NCBI GenBank assembly: GCA_027486795.1
Contig: JAIXOI010000048.1
Location: 62,001 to 126,000, forward strand
Direction: 5' to 3'
DNA: 64,000 nucleotides
From: Sphingobacteriales bacterium
GTDB lineage: Bacteria > Bacteroidota > Bacteroidia > Chitinophagales > CAIOSU01
Below are positions 53,184 through 62,430 of this stretch, one piece after another (position 1 is the stretch's first letter; each line of letters opens with the position of its first letter). The notes beneath the pieces are model-generated. The model was given only the letters and a program-made list of their open reading frames with translations. It had not been told where the DNA came from and ran no database searches. Made by a program: the position numbers and the translations under genes.

Positions 53184-54731
53184 ATGGCCGACCAACCAAA
53201 TACCACCCGAAGAGGCTCTTTTACCGACCGCAAGAAGAATTTCGAAACCTCGGAGTTTGGAAAGGTGCCGCCACAGGCCCGCGATTTGGAAGAGGCCGTA
53301 TTGGGTGCTTTGATGTTGGAAAAAGATGCCGTGAGTGCCGTAATCGATATTCTTAAACCAGATAGCTTTTACGTTAACAGCCATCAGCATATTTACCGCG
53401 CCATATTGAGCTTGTTTGGTGCCTCGCAGCCTATTGATATGCTCACTGTAAGCGAAGAGCTTAAGAAGCTTGGTGTGATGGAAGAGGCGGGCGGATTGAT
53501 GTACATAACTGGGCTTACCAACAAGGTAGCCTCGGCTGCCAACGTAGAGCACCACGCGCGTATCATCAGCCAAAAACACATTCAACGTGAACTGATTCGC
53601 ATCAGCAGCGAAATCATCCGCGATTCATATGAAGATACCACCGACGTTTTCCAGCTATTGGACAAGGCAGAGCAAAACCTATTTTCGGTAGCGGAGCAAA
53701 ACTTGAGCCGCAGCTACGATAGCATGAGCAGCCTATTGAGCCAAGCCATCAAACAAATAGAAGACCTTCGCGACCAAGAAGATGGCCTTACCGGGGTACC
53801 TACAGGTTTCACGGCCTTGGATAGGTTGACAGGCGGTTGGCAAAAATCAGATTTGATTATTACGGCAGCCCGCCCAGGTATGGGTAAAACATCTTTTGTA
53901 TTGGCTATAGCCCGCAATGCGGCAGTCGACTTTAAGAAACCGGTAGCGTTGTTCTCACTAGAGATGAGCTCGTTGCAGTTGGTAAATAGGTTGATAAGCA
54001 TGGAAGCCGAAATACCAGGCGACAAGCTGCGCCGCGGTACGTTGGAGAAGTGGGAGTGGGAGCAATTGACCCATAAGATTGACTGCCTAAGCGATGCGCC
54101 GATATTTATTGACGATACCCCTGCCATCAACATTTTTGAGCTACGCGCCAAATGCCGCCGTTTGAAAATGCAGCACGATATACAAATGGTTATTGTGGAT
54201 TACTTGCAGCTAATGACGGGCGGTAGCGGCGATGGCAAAGGCGGTGGCAACCGTGAGCAAGAGATTAGCTCCATATCGCGTGGCTTAAAGGCCTTGGCGA
54301 AGGAGTTGCAGATACCGGTAATAGCCCTGTCGCAGTTGAGCCGTGCCGTGGAAACCCGTGGCGGCGACAAACGCCCGCAATTGAGTGACCTTCGTGAATC
54401 GGGTGCGATAGAGCAAGATGCGGATTTGGTAATTTTCCTATACCGCCCCGAGTACTATGGAATGGATACCGACGAAAACGGCATGAGCCTGAAAGGTATT
54501 GGCGAAGTTATTATTGCCAAGCACCGTAACGGCGCATTGGAAACCGTACGTACCAAGTTCGTGAGCAAGTTTGCCAAGTTCATGGACCTAGAGGACGATA
54601 GCTTCAATGCTATGGGAAGTGGCCCTATACCCCGCCCTAGCGAAGACGACTTCAACGATTTCAACTCCAACGCCATCGTTCGCCAAAGCAAAATGAACCG
54701 GCCAGTGGAAGATGATGATGTGCCGTTTTAA
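53184..54731 (+). CDS. dnaB: Replicative DNA helicase DnaB
   Basis: The 515-residue hexameric helicase unwinds DNA at the replication fork. The N-terminal domain contains PPQARDLEEAVLGALMLEKD. The RecA-like domain has Walker A ARPGMGKTSF, Walker B VIVDYLQLM, and the DnaB motifs ALSQLSRAVETR and DLRESGAIEQDADLV. No intein is present. The frame is open from 53130, but MADQPNTT at 53184 fits the promoter box and family start. It is followed by very AT-rich repetitive sequence (54732-54800). Confidence 0.95.
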   Translation: MADQPNTTRRGSFTDRKKNFETSEFGKVPPQARDLEEAVLGALMLEKDAVSAVIDILKPDSFYVNSHQHIYRAILSLFGASQPIDMLTVSEELKKLGVMEEAGGLMYITGLTNKVASAANVEHHARIISQKHIQRELIRISSEIIRDSYEDTTDVFQLLDKAEQNLFSVAEQNLSRSYDSMSSLLSQAIKQIEDLRDQEDGLTGVPTGFTALDRLTGGWQKSDLIITAARPGMGKTSFVLAIARNAAVDFKKPVALFSLEMSSLQLVNRLISMEAEIPGDKLRRGTLEKWEWEQLTHKIDCLSDAPIFIDDTPAINIFELRAKCRRLKMQHDIQMVIVDYLQLMTGGSGDGKGGGNREQEISSISRGLKALAKELQIPVIALSQLSRAVETRGGDKRPQLSDLRESGAIEQDADLVIFLYRPEYYGMDTDENGMSLKGIGEVIIAKHRNGALETVRTKFVSKFAKFMDLEDDSFNAMGSGPIPRPSEDDFNDFNSNAIVRQSKMNRPVEDDDVPF

Positions 54732-54806
54732 TTGAATTGAAAATTTAAAATTCAAGATTAAAATTAAGAGCAATTTTAAATTTTCAATTTTAAATTTTGA
54801 ATTACC

Positions 54807-55265
54807 TTGTCACACGCCTTCTCCATCCCCTTTCCGAAATACAACCTAAAGTTCCGCGTTGTGGAGCAGCGGAGGGAGGTGTGGGATATTATCCGTAAAA
54901 AGTACGTGGTGCTTACGCCCGAAGAGTGGGTGCGGCAGTTGCTTATCCATTATTTGGTGGAGGAGAAAGGTTATACGGCTAGCTTGCTGGCTGTAGAGAA
55001 GGGCATAAACCTGAACGGCACCCAAAAGCGCTGCGACATAGTAGCCTATAACACAACCGGGACTCCGCAACTCATTGTAGAGTGCAAAGCCCCGGAAGTA
55101 TTGTTAACGGATGCCGCTATGGAACAAGCGGCGCGTTATAATCTCGTTTTGCGGGTTCCGTATCTGTTGGTTGGCAACGGTAACGATTTTTACTGTGTAG
55201 CCCTGGATCTAGCTAAAAGTACCTACCGTTTCCTCCCGAGTATTCCGGAGTTTAATCAATTGTAA
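54807..55265 (+). CDS. Stand-alone HsdR N-terminal-like (PD-(D/E)XK) protein
   Basis: The 152-residue protein starts at a TTG and matches the type I restriction enzyme R protein N-terminal domain (HSDR_N): EEWVRQLLIHYLVEEKGY, then KRCDIVAY and the nuclease-core strand PQLIVECKAPE (D...ExK, complete). There is no helicase part and no hsdM or hsdS nearby. Such short proteins are widespread in Bacteroidota and their role is unknown; a nuclease or a DNA-binding helper is plausible. Low-complexity AT arrays flank it on both sides. Confidence 0.8.
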   Translation: MSHAFSIPFPKYNLKFRVVEQRREVWDIIRKKYVVLTPEEWVRQLLIHYLVEEKGYTASLLAVEKGINLNGTQKRCDIVAYNTTGTPQLIVECKAPEVLLTDAAMEQAARYNLVLRVPYLLVGNGNDFYCVALDLAKSTYRFLPSIPEFNQL

Positions 55266-55344
55266 ATTTTAGATTGAAGATTTATGATTGAGCTGTAAAT
55301 TCAAATTTTCAATCGTAAATCTATAATCGTAAATCGTAAATCCC

Positions 55345-56778
55345 TTATGGGAAAATGCCCATAGCCATGTACGATTCAGATATTTTTTGAATAGCTACCA
55401 CAAATGCTGCGGTGCGCATACTCTTCATATCCCTATGTTTTTTGGCTACTTCGCGTATTTGCCTGTAGGCCTCAATCATAGTTTCTTCCAAGCCTGAGTT
55501 TACAATGTCAATCTCATCCGCACCTCGGGTAATCAAACCACGTTCTTTTTCGCCCAACTGACGGCCAGTTAAGCGCTCAACGGTGCTAATAATGTTGTTG
55601 TAAGTGCTTTCATCAGCACGCTTTTGCATACGACCAAAGCGCACGTGCGAAAGGTTTTTCAACCATTCAAAGTAAGAAACCGTAACACCTCCTGCATTCA
55701 AGTACATGTCAGGAATAATCAAACAACCTTTCTCCAGCAAAATTTCCTCACCCATCGGTGTAACTGGGCCATTGGCCGCCTCGGCAATAATTTTGGCCTT
55801 AACTCGGGATGCGTTCTCTTCTGTAATCTGGTTCTCCAAAGCAGCCGGAATCAAAATGTCACACTCCAATTCAAGGGCAGCAGCACTGATAGCAATGTTG
55901 GTAGCCCCAGGGAAGTTAAGAATTGAGCCCGTGTCCTTGCGGTGCTTAACCAATTTCATTACATCTAGACCGTTGGGGTCGTGTATGGCACCTTCCAGCT
56001 CGGCAATGGCAATGATTTTGCAGCCCTCTTCTTCCATGAATTTGGCAGCATAATACCCCACATTACCCAAACCTTGAATTACAACGGTTTTGTCTTTCAG
56101 GCCCACAGTCATGCCAATGGCTTTCATGTCGTCCTTATAACTCACAATCTCGCGGAGGCCAAACATCACACCTCGGCCAGTAGCCTCGGTACGTCCACGT
56201 ATGCCACCTTGGCTTACGGGCTTACCAGTTACACAACCATAGCCATCAATTTGGCCCGGGTGGTAACTCATGTACGTATCCAAAATCCAAGCCATTTCTC
56301 GCTCACCGGTACCGTAATCGGGCGCTGGTACATCAATTCCAGGGCCAATAAAGTTTTTCTTAATCAGCTCCACGGTGTAGCGGCGGGTTATACGCTCCAA
56401 TTGTTTTGCGGTAGTATTACGTGGGCTGATTTTGATACCTCCTTTTGCACCTCCAAACGGTACATCCACAATAGCACACTTGTAAGTCATAAGGGCGGCC
56501 AAGGCCATTACCTCATCTTGATTTACATGGATACTGTAGCGGATACCACCTTTGGTGGGCATGCGGTGATGACTGTGTTGGGCACGATAAGCTTCAATTA
56601 CTTGGTATTCGTTTCCCATTTTCACGGGAAAATGCATCGTGTAAACAGAGTTACACACTTTAATCTGCTCGAGCAGACCTTTAGGCAGCTTGGTAAAAAC
56701 AGCCGCCTTGTCAAAGTACATCTCTACGTTTTGGTAAAAGCTGTACTTGGCAATCTTCGCATTAGGGTCATTTGCCAT
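55345..56778 (-). CDS. Glu/Leu/Phe/Val-family dehydrogenase, probably glutamate dehydrogenase
   Basis: The 477-residue enzyme interconverts glutamate and 2-oxoglutarate plus ammonia. [13 protein letters not shown] holds one substrate lysine, and [12 protein letters not shown] holds the catalytic-lysine region. The Rossmann motif [10 protein letters not shown] and the NGPVTPMG segment are normal. Coenzyme preference cannot be read. Its ATG overlaps the end of ccmD by eleven bases, so the gene is probably transcribed with ccmB-ccmC-ccmD, an unusual operon partner. Confidence 0.92.
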   Translation of the reverse strand: MANDPNAKIAKYSFYQNVEMYFDKAAVFTKLPKGLLEQIKVCNSVYTMHFPVKMGNEYQVIEAYRAQHSHHRMPTKGGIRYSIHVNQDEVMALAALMTYKCAIVDVPFGGAKGGIKISPRNTTAKQLERITRRYTVELIKKNFIGPGIDVPAPDYGTGEREMAWILDTYMSYHPGQIDGYGCVTGKPVSQGGIRGRTEATGRGVMFGLREIVSYKDDMKAIGMTVGLKDKTVVIQGLGNVGYYAAKFMEEEGCKIIAIAELEGAIHDPNGLDVMKLVKHRKDTGSILNFPGATNIAISAAALELECDILIPAALENQITEENASRVKAKIIAEAANGPVTPMGEEILLEKGCLIIPDMYLNAGGVTVSYFEWLKNLSHVRFGRMQKRADESTYNNIISTVERLTGRQLGEKERGLITRGADEIDIVNSGLEETMIEAYRQIREVAKKHRDMKSMRTAAFVVAIQKISESYMAMGIFP

Positions 56779-57022
56779 AATTGTTGTTTTTGTTCATAAT
56801 ATCCCCTTCCAGGCGGGAAATTCTTGACTCCAAATGTAGGAGAAATGCAGTGATTCCAAAAAAGATTAATGCTAATACCGAAATCACGACAAATATCTTA
56901 CCTGTGTTCCACAGGTTTTCGTTGTTTATTGTGTACTTGCCCGTATTGGCCAAATACAATGCAGTAGCGGCTAATGCGATAAACGCTACACCCAAAATTA
57001 TCTTAGGAAACCATGCTTTCAT
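56768..57022 (-). CDS. ccmD: CcmD-like cytochrome c maturation protein
   Basis: The 84-residue membrane protein has two hydrophobic helices ([17 protein letters not shown] and [19 protein letters not shown]), followed by the motif [13 protein letters not shown] typical of CcmD proteins. CcmD releases holo-CcmE from the CcmABC complex. It overlaps the end of ccmC (57003-57022) and the start of the glutamate dehydrogenase gene, showing tight packing. Two helices rather than the usual one is a little odd. Confidence 0.7.
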   Translation of the reverse strand: MKAWFPKIILGVAFIALAATALYLANTGKYTINNENLWNTGKIFVVISVLALIFFGITAFLLHLESRISRLEGDIMNKNNNYGK

Positions 57023-58079
57023 ATGGGGTATCTATTTGTTCTTGCTGTTTATCCAGCAATAAAGTATATCGAATGCGCAAACTCATAATCCAGTAGCCAA
57101 TGCCAGTGAAGCCGATAACTGCCGCGTAAAAAACAGGGCGCAACCGGTTATCCAAATCATAATTGCTAAATGCAGGGTTGCCGCCATTGCCTGGGTGTAA
57201 CGAATCGCTTAGGCGCGGCAGCACAAATATGAAGATGATGTAAATAATAAAGGCAAAAATACCATACACCGCCGATACCTTGGCGCGTTGATCGCGCTGG
57301 GTAAGCGAACCACGTAGCACAAAGTAGGCCAAATAGGTAAGCATACCGACAGCAGCACCGTTTAGTTTAGGGTCGTTGGTCCAAGGGGTGCCCCAAGTGA
57401 AGTTAGCCCAGGTCATGCCCGTTACTATACCCAATGCACCAAACAGCATAGCTACAAATGCCGCTTCTTTGGCAAACACATCGTAAAGCATATTATTGCT
57501 GTTGAGGTACGCAATACTGCTACCAAAAGAGCATACCAACAAAAGCAACATTGCAAACCACAGTGGTACGTGGTAAAACAGGTTACGGATGCTCTCGTAT
57601 AATATTTCCCTATATGGGTAGCTCATATTGGCGCTAGCATGTATCTCCAAATCTTTAGCACAAGTGTGGGTTGCGCCGTTAGAGGGGTTGCTACCTGCCA
57701 AAACAACAGCGCTACGCAAGAAAAAAGTGCCGCCTACTGCATCGTCAATGACAACATTGAAAGGCTTGGTGCCATTAATGCCCAAGGAATCGGGTATATT
57801 GAAAACAGCAGTTAAATTAACGGGCGACAATATAGTAACCGCATTGGCGCAAAAAAACAACTCATTGCCCCTCAAATAAACCTTGGGTACCTTATTGTTT
57901 TCAAAATTTGTGTTGTAAGTAGTTATGGCAAGCGAAAGTGTTTGGCCTTCAGTTGCTTTTTCGGGCCCAACGGCTGTAATACCCGAGCTTAATGGAAAGT
58001 ACATTCCGGCTACCAGAGCGACTAGCAAAAAAGCCACCGATACAAATTTCCACCAACGTTTCCTGAGCAAGTTCAGCAT
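57003..58079 (-). CDS. ccmC: CcmC/CcsA-like heme handling protein for cytochrome c maturation
   Basis: About 358 residues from MLNLLRKRW. An N-terminal helix is followed by a periplasmic insert of about 100 residues (TYNTNFENNKVPKVYLRG), then five or more helices containing the tryptophan-rich WWD-type motif GMTWANFTWGTPWTNDPKL, which binds heme. The family loads heme onto CcmE. The frame extends to 58142, but the ATG at 58079 follows just after the ccmB stop (58087). The extra periplasmic insert is common to Bacteroidota members. Confidence 0.85.
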   Translation of the reverse strand: MLNLLRKRWWKFVSVAFLLVALVAGMYFPLSSGITAVGPEKATEGQTLSLAITTYNTNFENNKVPKVYLRGNELFFCANAVTILSPVNLTAVFNIPDSLGINGTKPFNVVIDDAVGGTFFLRSAVVLAGSNPSNGATHTCAKDLEIHASANMSYPYREILYESIRNLFYHVPLWFAMLLLLVCSFGSSIAYLNSNNMLYDVFAKEAAFVAMLFGALGIVTGMTWANFTWGTPWTNDPKLNGAAVGMLTYLAYFVLRGSLTQRDQRAKVSAVYGIFAFIIYIIFIFVLPRLSDSLHPGNGGNPAFSNYDLDNRLRPVFYAAVIGFTGIGYWIMSLRIRYTLLLDKQQEQIDTPYESMVS

Positions 58080-58086
58080 AATTTTC

Positions 58087-58761
58087 TCAGTCTCTCCAGA
58101 GATATGGGAATAAAATAAATGATAAAGCCACCAACATGGCATCCAAAGCTAGCAAAGTTACCAGCAATCCCGAAACATCAGCAAAAGAAGCTTCGGCCAC
58201 GAATGCAAAGCGCGACAATTTTAACAATATCAAAATCAAAGGTAGTATAACTGGGAAACTTAAAATAGCCATTAGGGTAGCATTGTTGCCAGCCTTGGCC
58301 GCAATGGCCGAAATCATGCTCAATAAAAAAGAAAAACCCAGCCCACCCAAAAGCACCACCACACTGAATATGGCCCACTGCCCTACTGGCGAACCCAACA
58401 TAACCGTGAACACAGCCAAAGCTATAACAGTGAGTAAAATCATCAGCCCAGCATTGTACACCATCTTACTAAGTATTACCGCTTGCGGGCTCATCAGGGT
58501 ATAATAATAGAGGTTGCGTTCCCTATTTTCTTGCGTAAAACTTTTGGCAATGGCATTAACGGCCGTAAAAAGGAGGGTAATCCAGAAAAGTACGTTCCAA
58601 GTAGTTTTTGCTAGCTCTTCGTTGCCTTGGTTGAGGCTGGTGTAAATAACGAACACTGTTGATACCACATACAAGGCAATACCCCCTAGGGCATATTTCT
58701 GCCTCCATTCCAGCAGCAACTCTTTGGCTACCAAGTACCGTACTTCTTGTGCGAGGTTCAT
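58087..58761 (-). CDS. ccmB: Heme exporter protein B (CcmB)
   Basis: The 224-residue membrane protein has six hydrophobic helices. KELLLEWRQKYALGG at the N-terminus and FTQENRERNLYYYTLMSP in the first loop are standard for CcmB. With CcmA and CcmC it forms the ABC complex that handles heme for c-type cytochrome assembly. It is the first gene of the ccmB-ccmC-ccmD run. No ccmA (ATPase) lies in the window next to it. Confidence 0.9.
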   Translation of the reverse strand: MNLAQEVRYLVAKELLLEWRQKYALGGIALYVVSTVFVIYTSLNQGNEELAKTTWNVLFWITLLFTAVNAIAKSFTQENRERNLYYYTLMSPQAVILSKMVYNAGLMILLTVIALAVFTVMLGSPVGQWAIFSVVVLLGGLGFSFLLSMISAIAAKAGNNATLMAILSFPVILPLILILLKLSRFAFVAEASFADVSGLLVTLLALDAMLVALSFILFPYLWRD

Positions 58762-58785
58762 CTAATAGCAAAGATAGCAACAGTT

Positions 58786-58905
58786 GCGAGTTACGAGTTG
58801 CGGGTTGCGGGTTAATTTGAAAATAGCATAGCTAAACTTATCTGAAACTGCCTATCAATTTAATCGTTCGTTACCAATCGTACCTCGTAAATCGCACTTC
58901 GTAAA
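58786..58905. repeat. Low-complexity tandem words (GAGTTGCGGGTTGC and TCGTAAATCG)
   Basis: GCGAGTTACGAGTTGCGGGTTGCGG at 58788-58812 is made of imperfect 7-base units. ATCGTACCTCGTAAATCGC at about 58875-58893 repeats the TCGTAAATCG words seen at 22338 and 28205. No gene is present between 58762 and 59005. Confidence 0.6.
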
Positions 58906-59005
58906 TCAATATTACCCCAACATTAATTCCTGGACCCCTTGCAACCAATTGCCACATATAGTTTTCTAGTAACCGAACCGCTACCAATCTAAATTAACCT
59001 AATCA

Positions 59006-60922
59006 ATGATACCCCAGCTACCTAGTTTCCGCGCAGCAATGCTCGCAATGCTTTTATTTATAACCCTTCCAACTTTTGCCTTTCTACCAGGCGATAAAAA
59101 CACCCCAGAAAAAGTAAGCAAGGTGGGTGTTTACCAAGGTTATACCGAGGCTGCTTATAATGGCTTTAGCTATAGTTCGCTTTACCTGCCCATGCGCGAT
59201 AGCGTGCAAATTGCCACCGACATTTTCTTGCCGAAGGGACTGAAAGATGGTGAGAAAATACCTACTATATTATACATTACCCGCTATGGACGGTCGTTAA
59301 AAGCCAAATGGCCGATGAGTTGGCTTAAAAACCCTATACTAGTGGTAGTGGATGAAAAAGAAGTACAATATTTCACATCACATGGCTATGCGGTATTGAT
59401 AGTGGATGCCCGTGGCACCGGAGCCTCCAGCAGCCGACGTACCATGGAGTTTAGCCCCGAAGAAGTGGCCGATGGTGGAGAAATTGTGGATTGGATCATA
59501 TCTCAGCCTTGGAGCAACGGTAAGGTAGGCACATCGGGCATATCGTATGGCGCCACCACCGCCGAACAACTGCTATTTAATCAGCACCCTGCTGTAAAGT
59601 CCTGCATACCTCGCTCAGGTATATTCGATTTGTACAACCACCTCATGTTCCCTGGTGGGGTGCGCCAAGCGCAGTTTATTGACATTTGGGGTTACACTAC
59701 CCGCTCGCTAGACCAAAACAACTTGAGTGTATTTGGCAAAAAAGCCAAGCGATTAATTAAGGGTATTCAACCTGTGGAAGGAGATAAGGGCGGGAAAATA
59801 CAGAAGCACAATATTGAGGTGCACAAAGGCAATTTTGATGTGTATGATGGTATATATGGGGTTGTTTGCCGCGAAGACAAGCACCCTGAAATGCTGCGCA
59901 GCAGCGATGTATACAGCAACCACTGCAATGCCGATAGAATTGGTAGCTGTGGTGCTGGCATTTACCGCATGGGCGGCTGGTATGATGGCGGATTGGCTAA
60001 ATCGTTGATAGAAGGTTTTTGGAATACCGGAAACACCGAAAAAGTATTGATAGGCCCATGGGACCATGGCCCAGCCGACAACGCAAGCCCCTTCTCACCT
60101 ACTACCGACCTTGAATTTGATATTTATGCCGAAATGCTGCGCTACTTTGATTACCACTTGAAGGGTATCGAAAATGAAGTATTGAACGACGATAAACTAT
60201 ACTACTACGTGGTTGGGGCTGAAACTTGGAAGAGCACTAACGTTTGGCCCCCAGCTTATGTGGAAGACCAACCGCTATACTTATCCACTAACAACACTTT
60301 GGTTAGCCAAGCTAATGAAATGCAAACCGGTACAAACATATACCCGATAAACTTTGAAGCAAACACCGATAGCCATAGCAGGTGGAACAGTGTAACCGCC
60401 CTATACAAGCACGGCCCTACCACCTACGGCAACCGCAAGGAGGCCAGTGCTGCTCTGTTGCATTATGATTTCGCCCCCTTTACTGCCGACGTAGAAATGA
60501 CCGGCAGCCCAATTGCCCACCTATTTGTAAGCGCCAACAACAAAAACGCAGATGTGTTTGTGTATATCGAAGATGTGCACCCCGATGGCACGGTTTATAT
60601 GGTAACCGAAGGCATGCTGCGTGGCGCGCACCGTAAGGTGTCAGAAGATACCGATAAATACAAACAAATTGGCCCCTACCATAGCTATACAAGGGAAGAT
60701 ATGGAATACTTAGCCCCTGGCGAGGTTACCGAGTTTGCTTTGGATTTATTGCCAATTGCCTACCAATTTAAGAAAGGACACCAGTTACGTATCTCTATTG
60801 CAGGTACTGATAACTTACATTTCGATTTGCCGAAAGAAGATGTATCTACTGAGCTACAATTGCACTGCTCGCCGCAATACCCGTCAAGGATAGTATTGCC
60901 GTTGGCAAAGGGGAGTTTGTGA
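59006..60922 (+). CDS. CocE/NonD-type hydrolase (X-Pro dipeptidyl-peptidase S15 family)
   Basis: The 638-residue exported protein has a signal peptide (AMLAMLLFITLPTFAF). The alpha/beta hydrolase domain carries nucleophile Ser180 in GTSGISYGA, with DARGTGASS upstream and GPWDHGP supplying the histidine near residue 354. A C-terminal jelly-roll domain (LHYDFAPFTADVEMTGSP) is the usual S15 end. Members cleave Xaa-Pro peptides, cocaine-type esters or glutaryl groups, so the substrate is open. No T9SS tail. It is monocistronic. Confidence 0.88.
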   Translation: MIPQLPSFRAAMLAMLLFITLPTFAFLPGDKNTPEKVSKVGVYQGYTEAAYNGFSYSSLYLPMRDSVQIATDIFLPKGLKDGEKIPTILYITRYGRSLKAKWPMSWLKNPILVVVDEKEVQYFTSHGYAVLIVDARGTGASSSRRTMEFSPEEVADGGEIVDWIISQPWSNGKVGTSGISYGATTAEQLLFNQHPAVKSCIPRSGIFDLYNHLMFPGGVRQAQFIDIWGYTTRSLDQNNLSVFGKKAKRLIKGIQPVEGDKGGKIQKHNIEVHKGNFDVYDGIYGVVCREDKHPEMLRSSDVYSNHCNADRIGSCGAGIYRMGGWYDGGLAKSLIEGFWNTGNTEKVLIGPWDHGPADNASPFSPTTDLEFDIYAEMLRYFDYHLKGIENEVLNDDKLYYYVVGAETWKSTNVWPPAYVEDQPLYLSTNNTLVSQANEMQTGTNIYPINFEANTDSHSRWNSVTALYKHGPTTYGNRKEASAALLHYDFAPFTADVEMTGSPIAHLFVSANNKNADVFVYIEDVHPDGTVYMVTEGMLRGAHRKVSEDTDKYKQIGPYHSYTREDMEYLAPGEVTEFALDLLPIAYQFKKGHQLRISIAGTDNLHFDLPKEDVSTELQLHCSPQYPSRIVLPLAKGSL

Positions 60923-60979
60923 TAATTATAAAAGAGTGGGACTAAATCTTTTTTGGTAAAAGTGCGTTATCTTAGTGAT

Positions 60980-61225
60980 ATGAACATAGAAGCAAGAAAA
61001 CTTCACTTAATTGCTCTGCTTACACGTACAGAAGACGTTAGGCTTTTAACTCGCATTGAGAGACTTGTAGGAGAAACCGCAACAGAGCGATATAAACGTG
61101 AATTTGGTAATGGCAGTGCCGACTCATTGATTCAAATGGTTAAGGAAGGAGAAGAAGATATAGCTGCCGGAAGGACATATACTTCTGACGAAGTAGCCAC
61201 TTACTTCAGGAATAAGCGCAAATGA
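60980..61225 (+). CDS. Antitoxin-like protein of a type II toxin-antitoxin pair
   Basis: The 81-residue protein from MNIEARKLHLIALLT is helical and acidic, ending SDEVATYFRNKRK. It resembles the small antitoxins that precede ParE/RelE toxins in Bacteroidota, with an N-terminal helix pair and a C-terminal toxin-neutralising tail. An upstream TTG at 60953 is in frame but unlikely. Its stop codon overlaps the toxin ATG (ATGA). It probably neutralises the toxin and represses the promoter. Confidence 0.75.
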   Translation: MNIEARKLHLIALLTRTEDVRLLTRIERLVGETATERYKREFGNGSADSLIQMVKEGEEDIAAGRTYTSDEVATYFRNKRK

Positions 61226-61527
61226 GTTTTTCCATCAATTGGACAATTAAAGCACTTGACCAACTTGAAGCATTGGACGAATATTTGTTTGAAAATGCCC
61301 CAGAACATGTGGACCGTATTTTAAAAGAAATCCAATTGGTACCCAATATTTTGATCACTTATCCAGAAGCTGGGAGTATTGAACCCATGTTGGCAAAAGT
61401 TGGGACCTTTAGGTACCTTGTTTATAGCCATTACAAATTGATTTATAGAGTGCATTTAACACGTGTTTACATTGTTTCAATATTTGACACTCGCCAAAAT
61501 CCAGATAAAATTTTTGATGGCTTATAA
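61222..61527 (+). CDS. ParE/RelE-type toxin
   Basis: The 101-residue protein has the RelE/ParE fold: WTIKALDQLEALDEYLFENA helices, then YPEAGSIEPMLAKVGTFRYLVYSHYKLIYRV strands and VYIVSIFDTRQNP at the end, the usual ParE closing motif. ParE toxins poison gyrase and RelE toxins cut mRNA; the target here is not certain. It is coupled to the antitoxin by a four-base overlap. Confidence 0.88.
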   Translation: MSFSINWTIKALDQLEALDEYLFENAPEHVDRILKEIQLVPNILITYPEAGSIEPMLAKVGTFRYLVYSHYKLIYRVHLTRVYIVSIFDTRQNPDKIFDGL

Positions 61528-61592
61528 GACAACAATTCTCCCCCTAACATTTAATTTACAATCGCAGTATCTTTTTACTGTAAATCAAGGTA

Positions 61593-62429
61593 ATGGAAGT
61601 AGCAGCAGTAAAAGCCAAAGAAGCATTTCGCGATTATAAAAATGGTGATGAAGCCATTTTGGCCGTAGTAAAAGATAACTATTACAAAATGCGCACCCGC
61701 CAAACGGTGGAGTATGCACAGCGTATGCGCCGCGAATACCTAAAGTTCAATCGCCCAATGAACGTGTGGGATGCGATGATGGAGCTAACGGCTTTTGTTG
61801 ACCTGAGCGACCCTGATATTACGCTACCGAATGTGGTACACTTGATACAATCGGCAGAGGCCATGCGCGAGCAAGGCAGGCCCGATTGGATGCAGTTGAC
61901 AGGCTTGATTCACGACTTGGGCAAAGTAATGTTCCTTTGGGGTAAAGACGAAGATGGAACCTCGCTTAAAGAGCAGTGGGGCTTGGTGGGCGACATATTT
62001 ATATTAGGCTGCAAATTGCCTGATACTTGCATTTATCCAGAGTTTAATGCTGAAAACCCCAACATGGCCGACCCTCGCTACAACACCGAGCTGGGTATGT
62101 ATGAGGCCAATTGCGGATTGGACAATTGCCTGACCGCTTGGGGCCACGACGAGTATTTGTACCAAGTATTGAAAAACCACCCAGAAAATAATTTGCCCGA
62201 AGCGGCTATGGTAATGATTCGGTACCACTCGTTTTATCCTTGGTATACCGGCAATAGCTATGAGGCTTTGCTTGGACCAAAAGATGCTCAATACAAAGAG
62301 TGGATTAAGGATTTCAACCAATATGACCTTTACACCAAATGCACCAAAACATTTGATATGGAGGAAATTAAGGCCTACTATATGCCGCTAATTGAGAAGT
62401 ATTTGGGCAAAGGTCCTGTTTACTTTTAA
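61593..62429 (+). CDS. myo-Inositol oxygenase
   Basis: The 278-residue HD-type di-iron oxygenase converts myo-inositol plus O2 to D-glucuronate. The metal ligands known in mammalian MIOX are all in place: His83 in NVVHLIQSAE, His107 and Asp108 in LIHDLGK, His185 in WGHDEYLY, His212 in IRYHSFYPW, and Asp245 in QYDLYTKC. Length equals the animal enzyme. No inositol transporter or glucuronate pathway gene is adjacent. TATCTTTT lies about 20 bases upstream, one base from the -7 consensus. Confidence 0.93.
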   Translation: MEVAAVKAKEAFRDYKNGDEAILAVVKDNYYKMRTRQTVEYAQRMRREYLKFNRPMNVWDAMMELTAFVDLSDPDITLPNVVHLIQSAEAMREQGRPDWMQLTGLIHDLGKVMFLWGKDEDGTSLKEQWGLVGDIFILGCKLPDTCIYPEFNAENPNMADPRYNTELGMYEANCGLDNCLTAWGHDEYLYQVLKNHPENNLPEAAMVMIRYHSFYPWYTGNSYEALLGPKDAQYKEWIKDFNQYDLYTKCTKTFDMEEIKAYYMPLIEKYLGKGPVYF

Positions 62430-62430
62430 G

